A stretch of 64,000 nucleotides of DNA from DASPGQ01 sp035457705 (GCA_035457705.1 DATIBD010000039.1:248001-312000); one strand, 5' to 3'. Positions 50,352-58,837 are shown, numbered from the stretch's first letter. Translations and numbers: made by a program. The notes: generated by a model from the letters alone, not told the origin.

Positions 50352-50730
50352 AGGCTAGACCAGATCACACAGGATAGGCTGCGGTCCATCGTCCTTCGTC
50401 GAGCCCGTACTCGAATCGCAAATGGCTTCTCGAGAATGTTCGAAGCCGGCGTGTATCATCGATTTCCTCTCCCCCGCTCACAGCCGATGGTTCCGAGCGT
50501 TCCGATTTGTGAAGGAAGCTGCGCGCATTGGGCGCCTTACCCACTGAGCCCAGGGGAGCGACGCGATAACGGGCGAAACGCCCCAAGGGCAGCGTCAGGA
50601 AACCCAGTCGGACACTTGACGGCTGCTCGGGGGATCCAAAATCCCGACAAGCATCCTATTTGCAGTCCTTTAGTGGGAAAGGGTCCCCTGGAACGTCTGT
50701 TGCATCACCTTTGAAAAGGAGTGAAGGGAC
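50352..50730 (+). other. 379-base structured intergenic region
   Basis: No ORF is supported. It contains hairpins such as GGGC-GAAAC-GCCC and a G-rich/C-rich pair near GGGGGATCC...ATCCC, a stretch that resembles a tRNA D-arm on the minus strand (50530-50551), and the sigma-54 promoter at 50689. The hairpins are upstream of that promoter, so they would be transcribed only from the previous operon. Confidence 0.4.
50689..50704 (+). promoter_or_regulatory. Sigma-54 promoter upstream of the cache-domain gene
   Basis: TGGAACGTCTGTTGCA matches the -24/-12 consensus at 11 of 12 fixed positions, the best in the window. Transcription would start near 50715, just before AAGGAG (50716-50721), giving a very short leader to the ATG at 50731. 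Confidence 0.68.
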
Positions 50731-51747
50731 ATGAAAGAGACCAGCCGCCACTACGTCGTCACTCGCGTGCTGGTGATCGCCGCTGTCGTCGCCGTCCTAC
50801 CGATGAGCGTTGGATTTCTCCTGATACAGCACTCGGCCAAGACGCGGCTTACCGACGCCGCGGGTTTGAACTTCGTGTCGTTCGCAGAGCAGGCGGGCTC
50901 TGCGGTCAACGCCGCGTTCTTGCGCGAGCTCGAGTTCTTGTCGAGCCTGGGGCGTTCGCCTGCCGTGCGGACGGCTCTCGTTTCCCACGATATGGATGAG
51001 GCAAAGCGTTTTCTTGCAGAAACGGAGCAAGCGAGTGCGTTGCATCGGCGTCTCGCGGTAGTCGACCGGGATCTCGAGCTCGTCGCTGACTCAGAGAGCT
51101 CCCAAAGCCTCGACCTTCCCGAGGGGCTCACGGCCTCGAAGTCGTGGGCCTCGGTGGGAGCGGATCCCGGCACCTTGATTCTCGCACGGCCGATAAGCGA
51201 CAGGGACTCCGGAGGTTCCCTCGGCCTCGTGGTCGCCGAATTGGATGCCGAGAGGATGTTCATGAGTGTTACCGACTTTCGCTCGGGCGAGTCGGGCCGC
51301 GCCTGCCTCTTCGATCGCCGCTCGGGTCGTCTCCTGGCCGGTCGACGAGCAGAGTGTGGCGCGGGCGATCTCTATGCCCGTCTCGAAGACGTTGCCCGGG
51401 CTCGGAGCCAGGGAATACGGTACTTTCTCGCCGATGTCGAAGGGCCTGGTAGCTTCGACCGGGCCGACGCTCTGCTCGTAGGCTACGCCACTCCAGAGCT
51501 CGTGCGGAGTATGCCGGAGCTGGACTGGGTGGTCGCCGTCGAGCAGCCACTCGAGGAAGCCCACGCTCCGCTCGAGCCCATGTTTCGCGACCTTGTCCTG
51601 TACTTCCTTCTCATGAGTGGTCTCGTGCTGGCACTGGCGGCCTACATGACGTTCAAGCTCGAGCGCCCCGTCACCGACGTCGAGCTCGATTTGCACGAGA
51701 ATCTGTCCGGTAAGCCAGCGTCGGGCCTGACCGCTTCAGCTCGCTAG
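50731..51747 (+). CDS. Cache-domain membrane sensor without output domain (possibly truncated)
   Basis: 338 residues. TM1 about 9-32, a periplasmic double-cache-like domain about 33-285 (RLAVVDRDLELVADSES, ILARPISDRDSGGSLGLVVAELD), TM2 about 287-310 followed by FKLERPVTDVELDLHE, which looks like the beginning of a HAMP domain. The protein stops 28 residues later. The TAG stop (51745-51747) lies at the edge of the dispersed repeat, so an insertion may have cut off a HAMP/kinase or methyl-accepting part. A sensor with only cache input is the alternative. Confidence 0.75.
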   Translation: MKETSRHYVVTRVLVIAAVVAVLPMSVGFLLIQHSAKTRLTDAAGLNFVSFAEQAGSAVNAAFLRELEFLSSLGRSPAVRTALVSHDMDEAKRFLAETEQASALHRRLAVVDRDLELVADSESSQSLDLPEGLTASKSWASVGADPGTLILARPISDRDSGGSLGLVVAELDAERMFMSVTDFRSGESGRACLFDRRSGRLLAGRRAECGAGDLYARLEDVARARSQGIRYFLADVEGPGSFDRADALLVGYATPELVRSMPELDWVVAVEQPLEEAHAPLEPMFRDLVLYFLLMSGLVLALAAYMTFKLERPVTDVELDLHENLSGKPASGLTASAR

Positions 51748-51921
51748 CAGGGTGAGATGAAAAACTCAACCCACCCTGCGCGAGCGGAGCGAGCCCGGCG
51801 CAATCGTCCGCATCGGACTCCTTCGTGGGTATCAGATGTGAGCACGCAGTGCGAATAATTGCCGCGCCGTAAGCAGCCCGGGCCGTGGCGGCTCGATCGA
51901 TTACGGGTCCCGCCACGGCAT
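51746..51921 (-). repeat. Dispersed hairpin repeat, copy 2 (inverted, with insert)
   Basis: Read on the minus strand it gives the same 5' hairpin (GCCGTGGCGG ... CCGCCACGGC), the same GCTGCTTACGGCGCGGCA block and the same 3' hairpin GCAGGGTG ... CACCCTGC as copy 1, but with about 60 extra bases in the middle. Similarity to copy 1 in the shared blocks is nearly complete. Confidence 0.8.
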
Positions 51922-51949
51922 TGAGCACCAGAGAGACGAGAGGTGAGCC

Positions 51950-52297
51950 ATGGAACGCATCGAGTTGTTTCGACAAGCGCTGAAGGAGCGCGTCTGCGGT
52001 GTCTGCTTCGACCGGAACGACGACGGGACCTGCGGTCTCCCCGAAGGACGCGTCTGCGGGATCGAAGCGCATCTGCCCGACATCGTGAGAGCGGTGGAAG
52101 CAGAGCATAGCTTCGACCTGACCCCGTACGTCGAGTCGATTCGCACGAAGGTCTGTCCCAACTGCAGCCAGGACGAGTCAGGCCGCTGCGTCTTTCGAGA
52201 GAGCTTCGACTGCGCGGTGGACAACTTTCTCTATGTCGTCGTGGACACGATCGAGGACGTTCGGGCTCGAGAGAAGGAACAGGCGAAGAGCCAGTAG
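51950..52297 (+). CDS. Small cysteine-rich protein of unknown function
   Basis: 115 residues with two cysteine groups: CGVCFDRNDDGTCGLPEGRVC (residues about 14-34) and CPNCSQDESGRCVFRESFDC (about 68-87). The spacing C-x2-C-x8-C-x7-C is nearly repeated, so the protein may bind two zinc ions or FeS clusters. GAGGTG just before the ATG supports the start. No signal peptide. Its stop converges with the KAS gene five bases away. Confidence 0.68.
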   Translation: MERIELFRQALKERVCGVCFDRNDDGTCGLPEGRVCGIEAHLPDIVRAVEAEHSFDLTPYVESIRTKVCPNCSQDESGRCVFRESFDCAVDNFLYVVVDTIEDVRAREKEQAKSQ

Positions 52298-52302
52298 CGC
52301 AC

Positions 52303-53508
52303 TCACCCATCCCATCGGGCAAACGCCAGAACCGCATTCAGACCGCCGAAGGCGAACGAGCTGGAAAGCGCGTGGGGCACGATGAGGTGTCGAGCCTCGT
52401 TCGGAACAAAATCGAGGGGGCAATCCGGATCGCGCTCGAGGTAATTTGCCGTCGGGGGCACCACCCCACGCTCGAGAGCGAGCACGGTGGCAACCGCTTC
52501 CAGAGCGCCCGAGGCGCCCAGCGCGTGCCCATGCATCGACTTGGTCGAGCTCACCAGGAGTCGATCGGCGTGAGCCCCGAACACCTCTCGAATGGCCCGG
52601 GTCTCGGTGACGTCGTTGAGCTGGGTTCCCGTGCCGTGAGCGTTGACGTATCCCACGAGGTCGGGATCGATCCCGGCATCGTCCAGCGCACCGCGCATCG
52701 CCCGGGCCGCTCCTCGTGCCGAGGGTTTGGTGATGTGGAAAGCGTCGGACGACATGCCGAAACCAACGAGCTCGGCGTGAACCCTGGCGCGCCGTTCGAG
52801 TGCGAGCTCCAGTGATTCCAGAACGAGGGCACCTCCGCCTTCGCCGAGGATGATCCCTTTGCGGCCCTTCGAGAACGGTCGGCAGAGGTCGGGCGCCATG
52901 ACCCGCAAGCTGTCCCAGGCCTTCAGGTGCCCGAGGCTGAAGGGTGCTTCGCTGCCGCCGGCGATGGCGCGCTCGATCATACCGCGAGAAATCATCCAAT
53001 AGGCGAGTCCCAGCGCGTGGGCGGCCGAGGCACAGGCCGTGGACAGAGTCAGGGCCGGACCTTCGATCGCCATCTCCATAGAGAGCTGGCTAGCCGCGGC
53101 GTTCGCCATCGAGCGCGGCACCGCGAACGGGCTGAGACGCCGGCGCCCCTCGCGATAGAGCTGGCGAAAGAGCTCGTCCTGGCTCGTCTGACCGCCCAAG
53201 GAGCTTCCGGTGACGACCGCGGCATCGGTCAGAAGCTCAAAGCCAAGACCGCTGTCCGCCACGGCCTCCCGGGCCGCGAGGAGCCAGAATCGAGCGAACC
53301 GGTCGAGCGCCTCGCGGGAGCCCTCATCGAAGCCCGCATCGAGATCGAGCCCCGTTACTTCGGCGCCGGTTGTGAAGGAGAGCACCGAGGTGTCGACCAG
53401 GCTCAGCTCGCGGAAACCGTGACGTCCGTAGACGAGGGATTCCCAGAAGCTCTCCTTATCGTTGCCAATCGCCGAGACGACACCGAGCCCGGTCACGGCG
53501 ACGCGCAT
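52303..53508 (-). CDS. Beta-ketoacyl-ACP synthase (FabF-like)
   Basis: 401 residues. Catalytic triad positions are intact: Cys in LSTACASAAHA (about 160), His in NAHGTGTQLND (about 295) and His in STKSMHGHALGASG (about 330). GSSLGG and the C-terminal SSSFAFGGLNAVLAF are typical. It condenses malonyl-ACP with an acyl chain. Only an ACP gene is attached, so it may serve a specialised lipid or polyketide-like product rather than bulk synthesis. Confidence 0.93.
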   Translation of the reverse strand: MRVAVTGLGVVSAIGNDKESFWESLVYGRHGFRELSLVDTSVLSFTTGAEVTGLDLDAGFDEGSREALDRFARFWLLAAREAVADSGLGFELLTDAAVVTGSSLGGQTSQDELFRQLYREGRRRLSPFAVPRSMANAAASQLSMEMAIEGPALTLSTACASAAHALGLAYWMISRGMIERAIAGGSEAPFSLGHLKAWDSLRVMAPDLCRPFSKGRKGIILGEGGGALVLESLELALERRARVHAELVGFGMSSDAFHITKPSARGAARAMRGALDDAGIDPDLVGYVNAHGTGTQLNDVTETRAIREVFGAHADRLLVSSTKSMHGHALGASGALEAVATVLALERGVVPPTANYLERDPDCPLDFVPNEARHLIVPHALSSSFAFGGLNAVLAFARWDG

Positions 53509-53511
53509 GTC

Positions 53512-53751
53512 TCATTTGGCCAGGACGAGCGGGCGGATCACCTCCACGACGTCGCGCACGCGAACGAGCTGCCGCGCGTCGTCATCGGGAATCGTGATGC
53601 CGAGCTCTTCTTCGAGCTCCACCAGGAGATGAAACCCGTTGAGAGAGTCGATGCCTAGCTCCTCGAACGTGGAATCGAGAGCGATTTCCTCGGGGGATCT
53701 CTTCTGCATCTTCGCGATCGCGGTGACAACCTTCTCCACAAGTGAATCCAC
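53512..53751 (-). CDS. Acyl carrier protein
   Basis: 79 residues. The 4'-phosphopantetheine site is the Ser of ELGIDSLNGFHL; usual ACPs have DSLDxVE, so the Asn-Gly-Phe variation marks a divergent, probably dedicated ACP. Acidic and helical throughout. Three bases separate it from the KAS gene, which it precedes in the operon. Confidence 0.9.
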   Translation of the reverse strand: MDSLVEKVVTAIAKMQKRSPEEIALDSTFEELGIDSLNGFHLLVELEEELGITIPDDDARQLVRVRDVVEVIRPLVLAK

Positions 53752-53910
53752 GGGCTGAGTCTAGCACAGCGGGATCAGGGTAAACTGAGCGTTCATGTGG
53801 ATCCACCTCGCCCGAACGGCGGGGCTCTTCCAGAGCGCAAAAAACGAATCCGCCAGAAGTCTCTCGACATGCGCCACTCCCCTGCTAGCTCTTCATCGTC
53901 GGACCGGTCG

Positions 53911-54747
53911 ATGAGCTTCGAGATCACCGTAGCCGTGCTCGCTGCCGCAGCCATGCACGCCATCTGGAATGCCCTGGTGAAGACGAGCGAGGACCGGCTG
54001 GTCGACCTAGCCGCCTTGAATCTCACTGCCGGACTCATCGGGTTGACCCTAGTCCCCTTCGTCGGCTTTCCCGGGATCGAGAGCCTGCCCTATCTCGCCG
54101 GCACCATCATCTGCCATACGGGCTACTACATATTTCTCGTGCTCTCTTACTCGGTCGGAGGGCTGAGCGTGGTCTACCCCATCGCCCGTGGGGCATCGCC
54201 TCTGATCATCGCAAGCCTGTCGGTTTTCCTCATCGGCGAAGTGCTCGAGCCGGGCCAAATTCTGGGAATCGTTCTTCTGGTGCTCGGCATCGCGCTGATC
54301 GCATTCAGCGGGAAGCCGGGGCATTTCCCGCGGCGGGCCGTCGCCTATGCCATTGCCACCGGCGTGACTATCGCCGCCTACACGCTCACCGACGGGGCCG
54401 GTGCGCGCGTCGCCCGCACTCCCCTTTCCTACACCGCCGCGTTGTTCGCGCTGAACGGCCTCGTGCTGCTCCCCGTGGTAGCCCTAAGGAGAAGCAACCC
54501 CCGAGTCGATTGGAAACGCGGTGCTGTCTCCGGGGCCCTGTCCATCGGCGCCTACGGCCTGGTCATCTGGGCAATGACTCGGGCCAACATAGCGCTCGTT
54601 GCCGCCCTCCGCGAGACGAGCGTTGTCATGGCGGCCCTCATCGGCACCGCCTTTCTCGGCGAGCCATTCGGCCGTTACCGGATCGGCGCGTCGCTAGCCG
54701 TCGCCGCGGGCATCATCCTTTTGAGGCTCTCGGCGCGAGTGAGCTAG
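53911..54747 (+). CDS. EamA/DMT-family transporter
   Basis: 278 residues from ATG 53911, directly before TM1; earlier in-frame starts at 53797 and 53869 would add a polar tail. Ten hydrophobic helices in two EamA halves, with YPIARGASPLIIASLSVFLIGE at the end of the first half and ALRETSVVMAALIGTAFLGEPF in the second. Metabolite exporter of unknown substrate. Confidence 0.87.
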   Translation: MSFEITVAVLAAAAMHAIWNALVKTSEDRLVDLAALNLTAGLIGLTLVPFVGFPGIESLPYLAGTIICHTGYYIFLVLSYSVGGLSVVYPIARGASPLIIASLSVFLIGEVLEPGQILGIVLLVLGIALIAFSGKPGHFPRRAVAYAIATGVTIAAYTLTDGAGARVARTPLSYTAALFALNGLVLLPVVALRRSNPRVDWKRGAVSGALSIGAYGLVIWAMTRANIALVAALRETSVVMAALIGTAFLGEPFGRYRIGASLAVAAGIILLRLSARVS

Positions 54748-54798
54748 TCTTCACGCGTGCAGGACGTCGCCAGGCCCCGCCAAGGAAGCTCGTGATCC

Positions 54799-55026
54799 GT
54801 GGATCCCGGAAAGCGATTCGTCGTCGTCGACCACCGTGATCTCAGTCCCGAGGCACTGCGAGGACTCATCGAGGAGTTCGTTACCCGCCAGGGAACCGAC
54901 TATGGACTTCACGAGGCCACGCACGAAGACAAGATCCGGGACGTGAGGCGCCAGCTCGACGCAGGCGAAGCCCACGTCGTTTTCGACCTCGATGAGGAAC
55001 GCCCCAATATCGTTCCTCGAAGCTGA
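54799..55026 (+). CDS. UPF0270 (YheU-like) protein
   Basis: 75 residues, GTG start. VDHRDLSPEALRGLIEEFVTRQGTDYG, KIRDVRRQLDAGEAHVVFDLDEERPNIVP match the YheU family along its entire length. Function unknown; cytosolic. Confidence 0.85.
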   Translation: MDPGKRFVVVDHRDLSPEALRGLIEEFVTRQGTDYGLHEATHEDKIRDVRRQLDAGEAHVVFDLDEERPNIVPRS

Positions 55027-55041
55027 ACAACCGCGCCGACG

Positions 55042-56286
55042 CTATTCTTCACCCCCGGACGTCTTCGGCCACACGACGCCCTGGTCTTTGTTCGCAATCG
55101 GCTCTATTCCTTTGTAGACGAACTTCTGTAGGCGCTTACCTTCGTAGGTCTCGACGGTGTAGATGTTGCCCTTCGAATCGACAGAGAGGTTGTGCACGGC
55201 GAAAAACTGACCGGGCTGCCGCCCACCGTCCCCAAAACTCGTGAGGATCTCGAGCGACTTGCGGTCGAACACATAGACCTTCATGTTCTTGCCGTCGGCC
55301 ACGTACATGTATTTCTGCTCCGGGTCCTTGGAGAAGTCGATGTCCCAAACCGAGCCGTCTCCGAGGGTTTTCGGAGCGATGCGCTTCTCCGTCACGAACG
55401 AACCGTCTTTACGAAACACCTGGATTCTGTCGTTGGGTCGATCGCAAACGTAAACCAGTCCGTCGTTGGAAGGCTGAGCGCAGTGCACCGGGTTGCGGAA
55501 CTGCTGGGCCAGCGGAGCCTCGGGATCGTAGCGACCCAGATCGGCATCATCGGGCTTGTTGCCGTAGGCACCCCAGTAGCGTTTGAGCTCGCCAGTGTCC
55601 ATGTCGATCACGGCAACCCGTTTGTTCAAGTATCCATCGGCCACGTAGGCCTCGTTCGCCGGGACGTCGAAGGAGACTTCCGCCACCCTTCCGAAGCTCT
55701 CCTTGTCGTGACTGTTGCCAGCCCATTGAGGCTCCGCGGCATCGGGAGGTGTCGTGAGGCGGGCGCCAGGAACACCGAACTGCTTCAGGAACTTGCCGTC
55801 GCGCGTGAACTTGAGAATGTGCGCGTCGTTGCCGCCGTTGCCGCCGATCCAGAGATTGTCCTTGTGGTCGATGGTGATGCCATGGTTCGACGTCGGCCAG
55901 TCGTAACCGTTGCCGGGCCCGCCAAAGTGCCCGACGAGGTTCCCTTCGGGATCGAACTCGAGCACCGGCGGCGCGGGTACACAGCAATCTCCGGTTGGAG
56001 GATCCTGAGCGGCTCCCACCTCGGTTCTCTCGTTCAAGCTGCCCTGCCGGTGGATGACGAAAACGTGATCTCGAGAGTCGACGGTAACTCCGATGGTCGA
56101 GCCCATCACCCAATGGTTCGGAAGCGGTTTGGGCCACAACGGGTCGACCACGAACGCTGGCGACTCGACCGTATCCTCCGACACAGCCGTCTCACTCAGC
56201 ACGAGCTGACCGAAGCCGAGAGCAGCGAGCACAGCGGCGAACGCCCCGGCGACCATGACGTTTCTTTTCTTTCTCAGATGCTCCAT
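55042..56286 (-). CDS. Secreted NHL-repeat/beta-propeller protein
   Basis: 414 residues with signal segment VMVAGAFAAVLAALGFGQL. Repeats such as HGITIDHKDNLWIGGNGGNDAHILKFTRDGKFLKQFG and FFAVHNLSVDSKGNIYTVETYEGKRLQKF are NHL-type propeller blades; about six can be counted. Similar to peptidyl-alpha-hydroxyglycine lyase-like and SMP-30-like propellers, but no catalytic site can be assigned. Common in environmental bacteria with large secretomes. Confidence 0.8.
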   Translation of the reverse strand: MEHLRKKRNVMVAGAFAAVLAALGFGQLVLSETAVSEDTVESPAFVVDPLWPKPLPNHWVMGSTIGVTVDSRDHVFVIHRQGSLNERTEVGAAQDPPTGDCCVPAPPVLEFDPEGNLVGHFGGPGNGYDWPTSNHGITIDHKDNLWIGGNGGNDAHILKFTRDGKFLKQFGVPGARLTTPPDAAEPQWAGNSHDKESFGRVAEVSFDVPANEAYVADGYLNKRVAVIDMDTGELKRYWGAYGNKPDDADLGRYDPEAPLAQQFRNPVHCAQPSNDGLVYVCDRPNDRIQVFRKDGSFVTEKRIAPKTLGDGSVWDIDFSKDPEQKYMYVADGKNMKVYVFDRKSLEILTSFGDGGRQPGQFFAVHNLSVDSKGNIYTVETYEGKRLQKFVYKGIEPIANKDQGVVWPKTSGGEE

Positions 56287-56395
56287 CTTCCCACCTCTCC
56301 CCCGGCTCCGCCTGGCCGAGAATGGGCGACACTATACCCCGAGCCGCCGCGAGCGTCCATCGGGGCCACGGTTGTTTCGTCGTTTCGTCCCCAAT

Positions 56396-57730
56396 ATGCT
56401 ACCTGCGATGCGGTCTGCGGCACGGCTCGTCATCCTCGCGACCGTACTGGTCCCTGTCGCCGAGGCCCACGAAATCCCCACCGACGTGACCGTTCGAGCT
56501 TTCTTGAAGCCGGAGGGAACCCGACTCCGCCTCCTGGTTCGCGTCCCCCTCGCCGCGATGCGTGACATGAGTGTGCCGACCGACCCATTGGGTTACCTGG
56601 ACCTGTCTCGGGCGGATGCCGTGCTCCGCGATGCCTCGATCCTCTGGATCGCAGACTACATCGAGCTGTTCGAGGGCGAGCGCCGACTCGAGAGTCCCGA
56701 GTTGGTAGCAGCGCGCGTATCGATGCCGTCCGACCCCTCGTTCGGCCGTTTCGAAGACGCTTTGGCCCACGTGCTGGGTCCCAAGCTGCCCGAACACACC
56801 GAGCTCTACTGGGCCCAGGGGCTCCTCGACGTCCTCTTCGAATATCCCATCGAGTCTCAGGAATCCCGGTTCTCGATCCACCCGGGTCTCGACCGGCTCG
56901 GGATGCGGGTCATCAACGTGCTCCGCTTCATATCGCCCGACGGTGAGGTTCACGCTTTCGACTTCCCCGGCGATCCCGGGCTGATCCGACTGGACCCGAA
57001 GTGGTATCACGTCGCTCTCCGGTTCGTCGAGCTGGGCTTCTTCCATATCCTCGAAGGCCTCGACCATCTGCTCTTCCTGTTCTGCCTCGTCATACCGTTC
57101 CGGCGCCTCAGATCGCTCGTCGTGATCGTCACGTCGTTCACGATCGCCCATTCGATCACGCTCATGGTGTCCGCATTTGGATACGCTCCGGATGCACTCT
57201 GGTTCCCGCCAGCGATAGAGACCCTCATCGCGTTATCGATTCTCTACATGGCCTTCGAGAACATCGCCGGTGCGACGCTTCGACGCCGGTGGCTCATCAC
57301 CTTCGGTTTCGGGCTGGTGCATGGTTTCGGCTTCTCGTTCCTGCTGCGAGAGACATTACAGTTCGCGGGGTCGCACCTGACGATGTCGCTCCTCGCGTTC
57401 AACCTTGGCGTCGAGATCGGGCAATTGCTCGTCCTGGCTCTCGTCGTTCCTGCCCTCGACTTCCTGTTCCGCTTCGTCGTCGCCGAGCGGCTGGGGACGA
57501 TCTATCTCTCGGCGCTCATCACCCACTCGGCGTGGCACTGGATGACGGAACGGCTCGACCGGCTGGGGCAGTTCGACTGGCCCCAACTCGACGCAGCCCT
57601 CCTCGTCACCGCCATTCGCTGGCTCATGGTTCTGGTAGGGTTGGCGGGGGCCGCGTGGCTCGTGTCCGCATTCCGCCAGCCCGCAAAACCTACTCCTGGC
57701 GACGACGCCTCGGTTGGAGCCGAGGAGTGA
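56396..57730 (+). CDS. HupE/UreJ-family membrane protein
   Basis: 444 residues; ATG at 56396 or 56408. Signal peptide ending in AEAHEIP, a periplasmic domain of about 200 residues, then seven or so helices with GFFHILEGLDHLLFLFCLV, FTIAHSITLMVSAFG, LVHGFGFSFLL and NLGVEIGQL, the His-rich motifs of the HupE/UreJ family linked to metal (Ni/Co or other) transport. No hydrogenase or urease genes are nearby. It is divergent from the NHL-repeat gene. Confidence 0.86.
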   Translation: MLPAMRSAARLVILATVLVPVAEAHEIPTDVTVRAFLKPEGTRLRLLVRVPLAAMRDMSVPTDPLGYLDLSRADAVLRDASILWIADYIELFEGERRLESPELVAARVSMPSDPSFGRFEDALAHVLGPKLPEHTELYWAQGLLDVLFEYPIESQESRFSIHPGLDRLGMRVINVLRFISPDGEVHAFDFPGDPGLIRLDPKWYHVALRFVELGFFHILEGLDHLLFLFCLVIPFRRLRSLVVIVTSFTIAHSITLMVSAFGYAPDALWFPPAIETLIALSILYMAFENIAGATLRRRWLITFGFGLVHGFGFSFLLRETLQFAGSHLTMSLLAFNLGVEIGQLLVLALVVPALDFLFRFVVAERLGTIYLSALITHSAWHWMTERLDRLGQFDWPQLDAALLVTAIRWLMVLVGLAGAAWLVSAFRQPAKPTPGDDASVGAEE

Positions 57731-57964
57731 CCGTGAGCGAAGGGCACGTCTCGAGAAAAAAATGCGCCTGACTCATCAGTCATGACGCTCCGCTCTAGCA
57801 AAAAGGCCCAAATTCTGCTACGCTGGCGCTGCCCCGACCGTCGGGCGCGCGCCTGCGCGAACTCATCATCCGGGGGGATGTCGCGGCCTGCGGGAATGAA
57901 TCGTGATTGTTCTTACCTTTGCAGGGGACTCGTTCGCAATCTAGCCACGGCGGAGAACGGATCA

Positions 57965-58837
57965 ATGGAGAAGAGGATTCAGGCGGCAATCGTCTTGTTT
58001 TTGACTCTCACTGCGAGCTCTCTCGCGCAAGCACAGCTTCCGGGTACTGAGGAGTTTGGGATGAGCAAGAAGCAGCTCCACGAGGCCATCGAACGCGTCG
58101 AGCCGCTGATCTCTCAATGTATGCGAGACGCCGGGTTCGAGTACGTGGCCGCCGACTTCCGGACGGTAAGAAGCGGAATGACCGCCGACAAATCCCTCCC
58201 CGGACTCTTCTCGTCCGAGGCACGATTCATCAATGAGTATGGTTTTGGCATCGCCACCCTGTACACCGGGAAACCTCCGCAGATCAATGACGGCTACAGT
58301 CCAGCCCGCGTAGGGCTGGGTGAAAGGAACATAGCAATCTACAAGAATCTGTCCCCGGCCGACCAGGTCGCTTACAACCGAACACTCTTTGGAGAAAACC
58401 AGGAGATCAGCTTCGCCGTTGGCCTGGAGATCGAGAACTTCTCGCAGACCGGTGGTTGCACCCGACAAGCCATCGAGCAGGTCTTCGAGCCCGAACATCT
58501 GAAGTCGAGCTACTACAACCCGAAGGACGCCCTCATCAACAAGGATCCGCGCATGGTCAAAGCTCTGAAGGAATTTTCCGCGCGGATGCGAGCGGCGGGC
58601 TACGACTACGACCACCCTGATGACGTCGAGCCCGACATCAGAAAGCGTCTCTACGAAATCACCGGCGGCCGTACGGTCCCGGTAGAAGCGTTGTCGGCGG
58701 ACAAGAAGGCCAAGCTCGAAGAGCTCAAGACCTACGAGCGCGCCGTCGCCAAGCTCACCCACGAGCTCGAAGGGACGGTCTTCGATCCCGTCGAAGATTT
58801 GATCGAACGAGAAATGTATGCTCGCCGGGTACAATGA
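57965..58837 (+). CDS. Secreted protein linked to a MacB-type exporter, unknown function
   Basis: 290 residues with signal peptide (MEKRIQAAIVLFLTLTASSLAQA). The segment LISQCMRDAGFEYVAADFRTVRSGM and a later KALKEFSARMRAAGYDYDHPDDVEPDI repeat the theme x-C/R-M-R-x-A-G-[FY]-x-Y, so two related halves may exist. Comparable secreted proteins are, from memory, frequent beside peptidoglycan-binding adaptor plus MacB-like ABC genes in Actinobacteria. The role is unknown. The 230 bases before it hold no clear feature. Confidence 0.65.
   Translation: MEKRIQAAIVLFLTLTASSLAQAQLPGTEEFGMSKKQLHEAIERVEPLISQCMRDAGFEYVAADFRTVRSGMTADKSLPGLFSSEARFINEYGFGIATLYTGKPPQINDGYSPARVGLGERNIAIYKNLSPADQVAYNRTLFGENQEISFAVGLEIENFSQTGGCTRQAIEQVFEPEHLKSSYYNPKDALINKDPRMVKALKEFSARMRAAGYDYDHPDDVEPDIRKRLYEITGGRTVPVEALSADKKAKLEELKTYERAVAKLTHELEGTVFDPVEDLIEREMYARRVQ

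Noticed and set aside
50530..50700. Possible tRNA or cyclic-di-GMP/cobalamin riboswitch before the cache gene
   Set aside because: A D-arm-like string and TCAGGAAACC resemble parts of these RNAs, but no T-arm, acceptor stem or full riboswitch core could be folded, and the promoter lies downstream of them.
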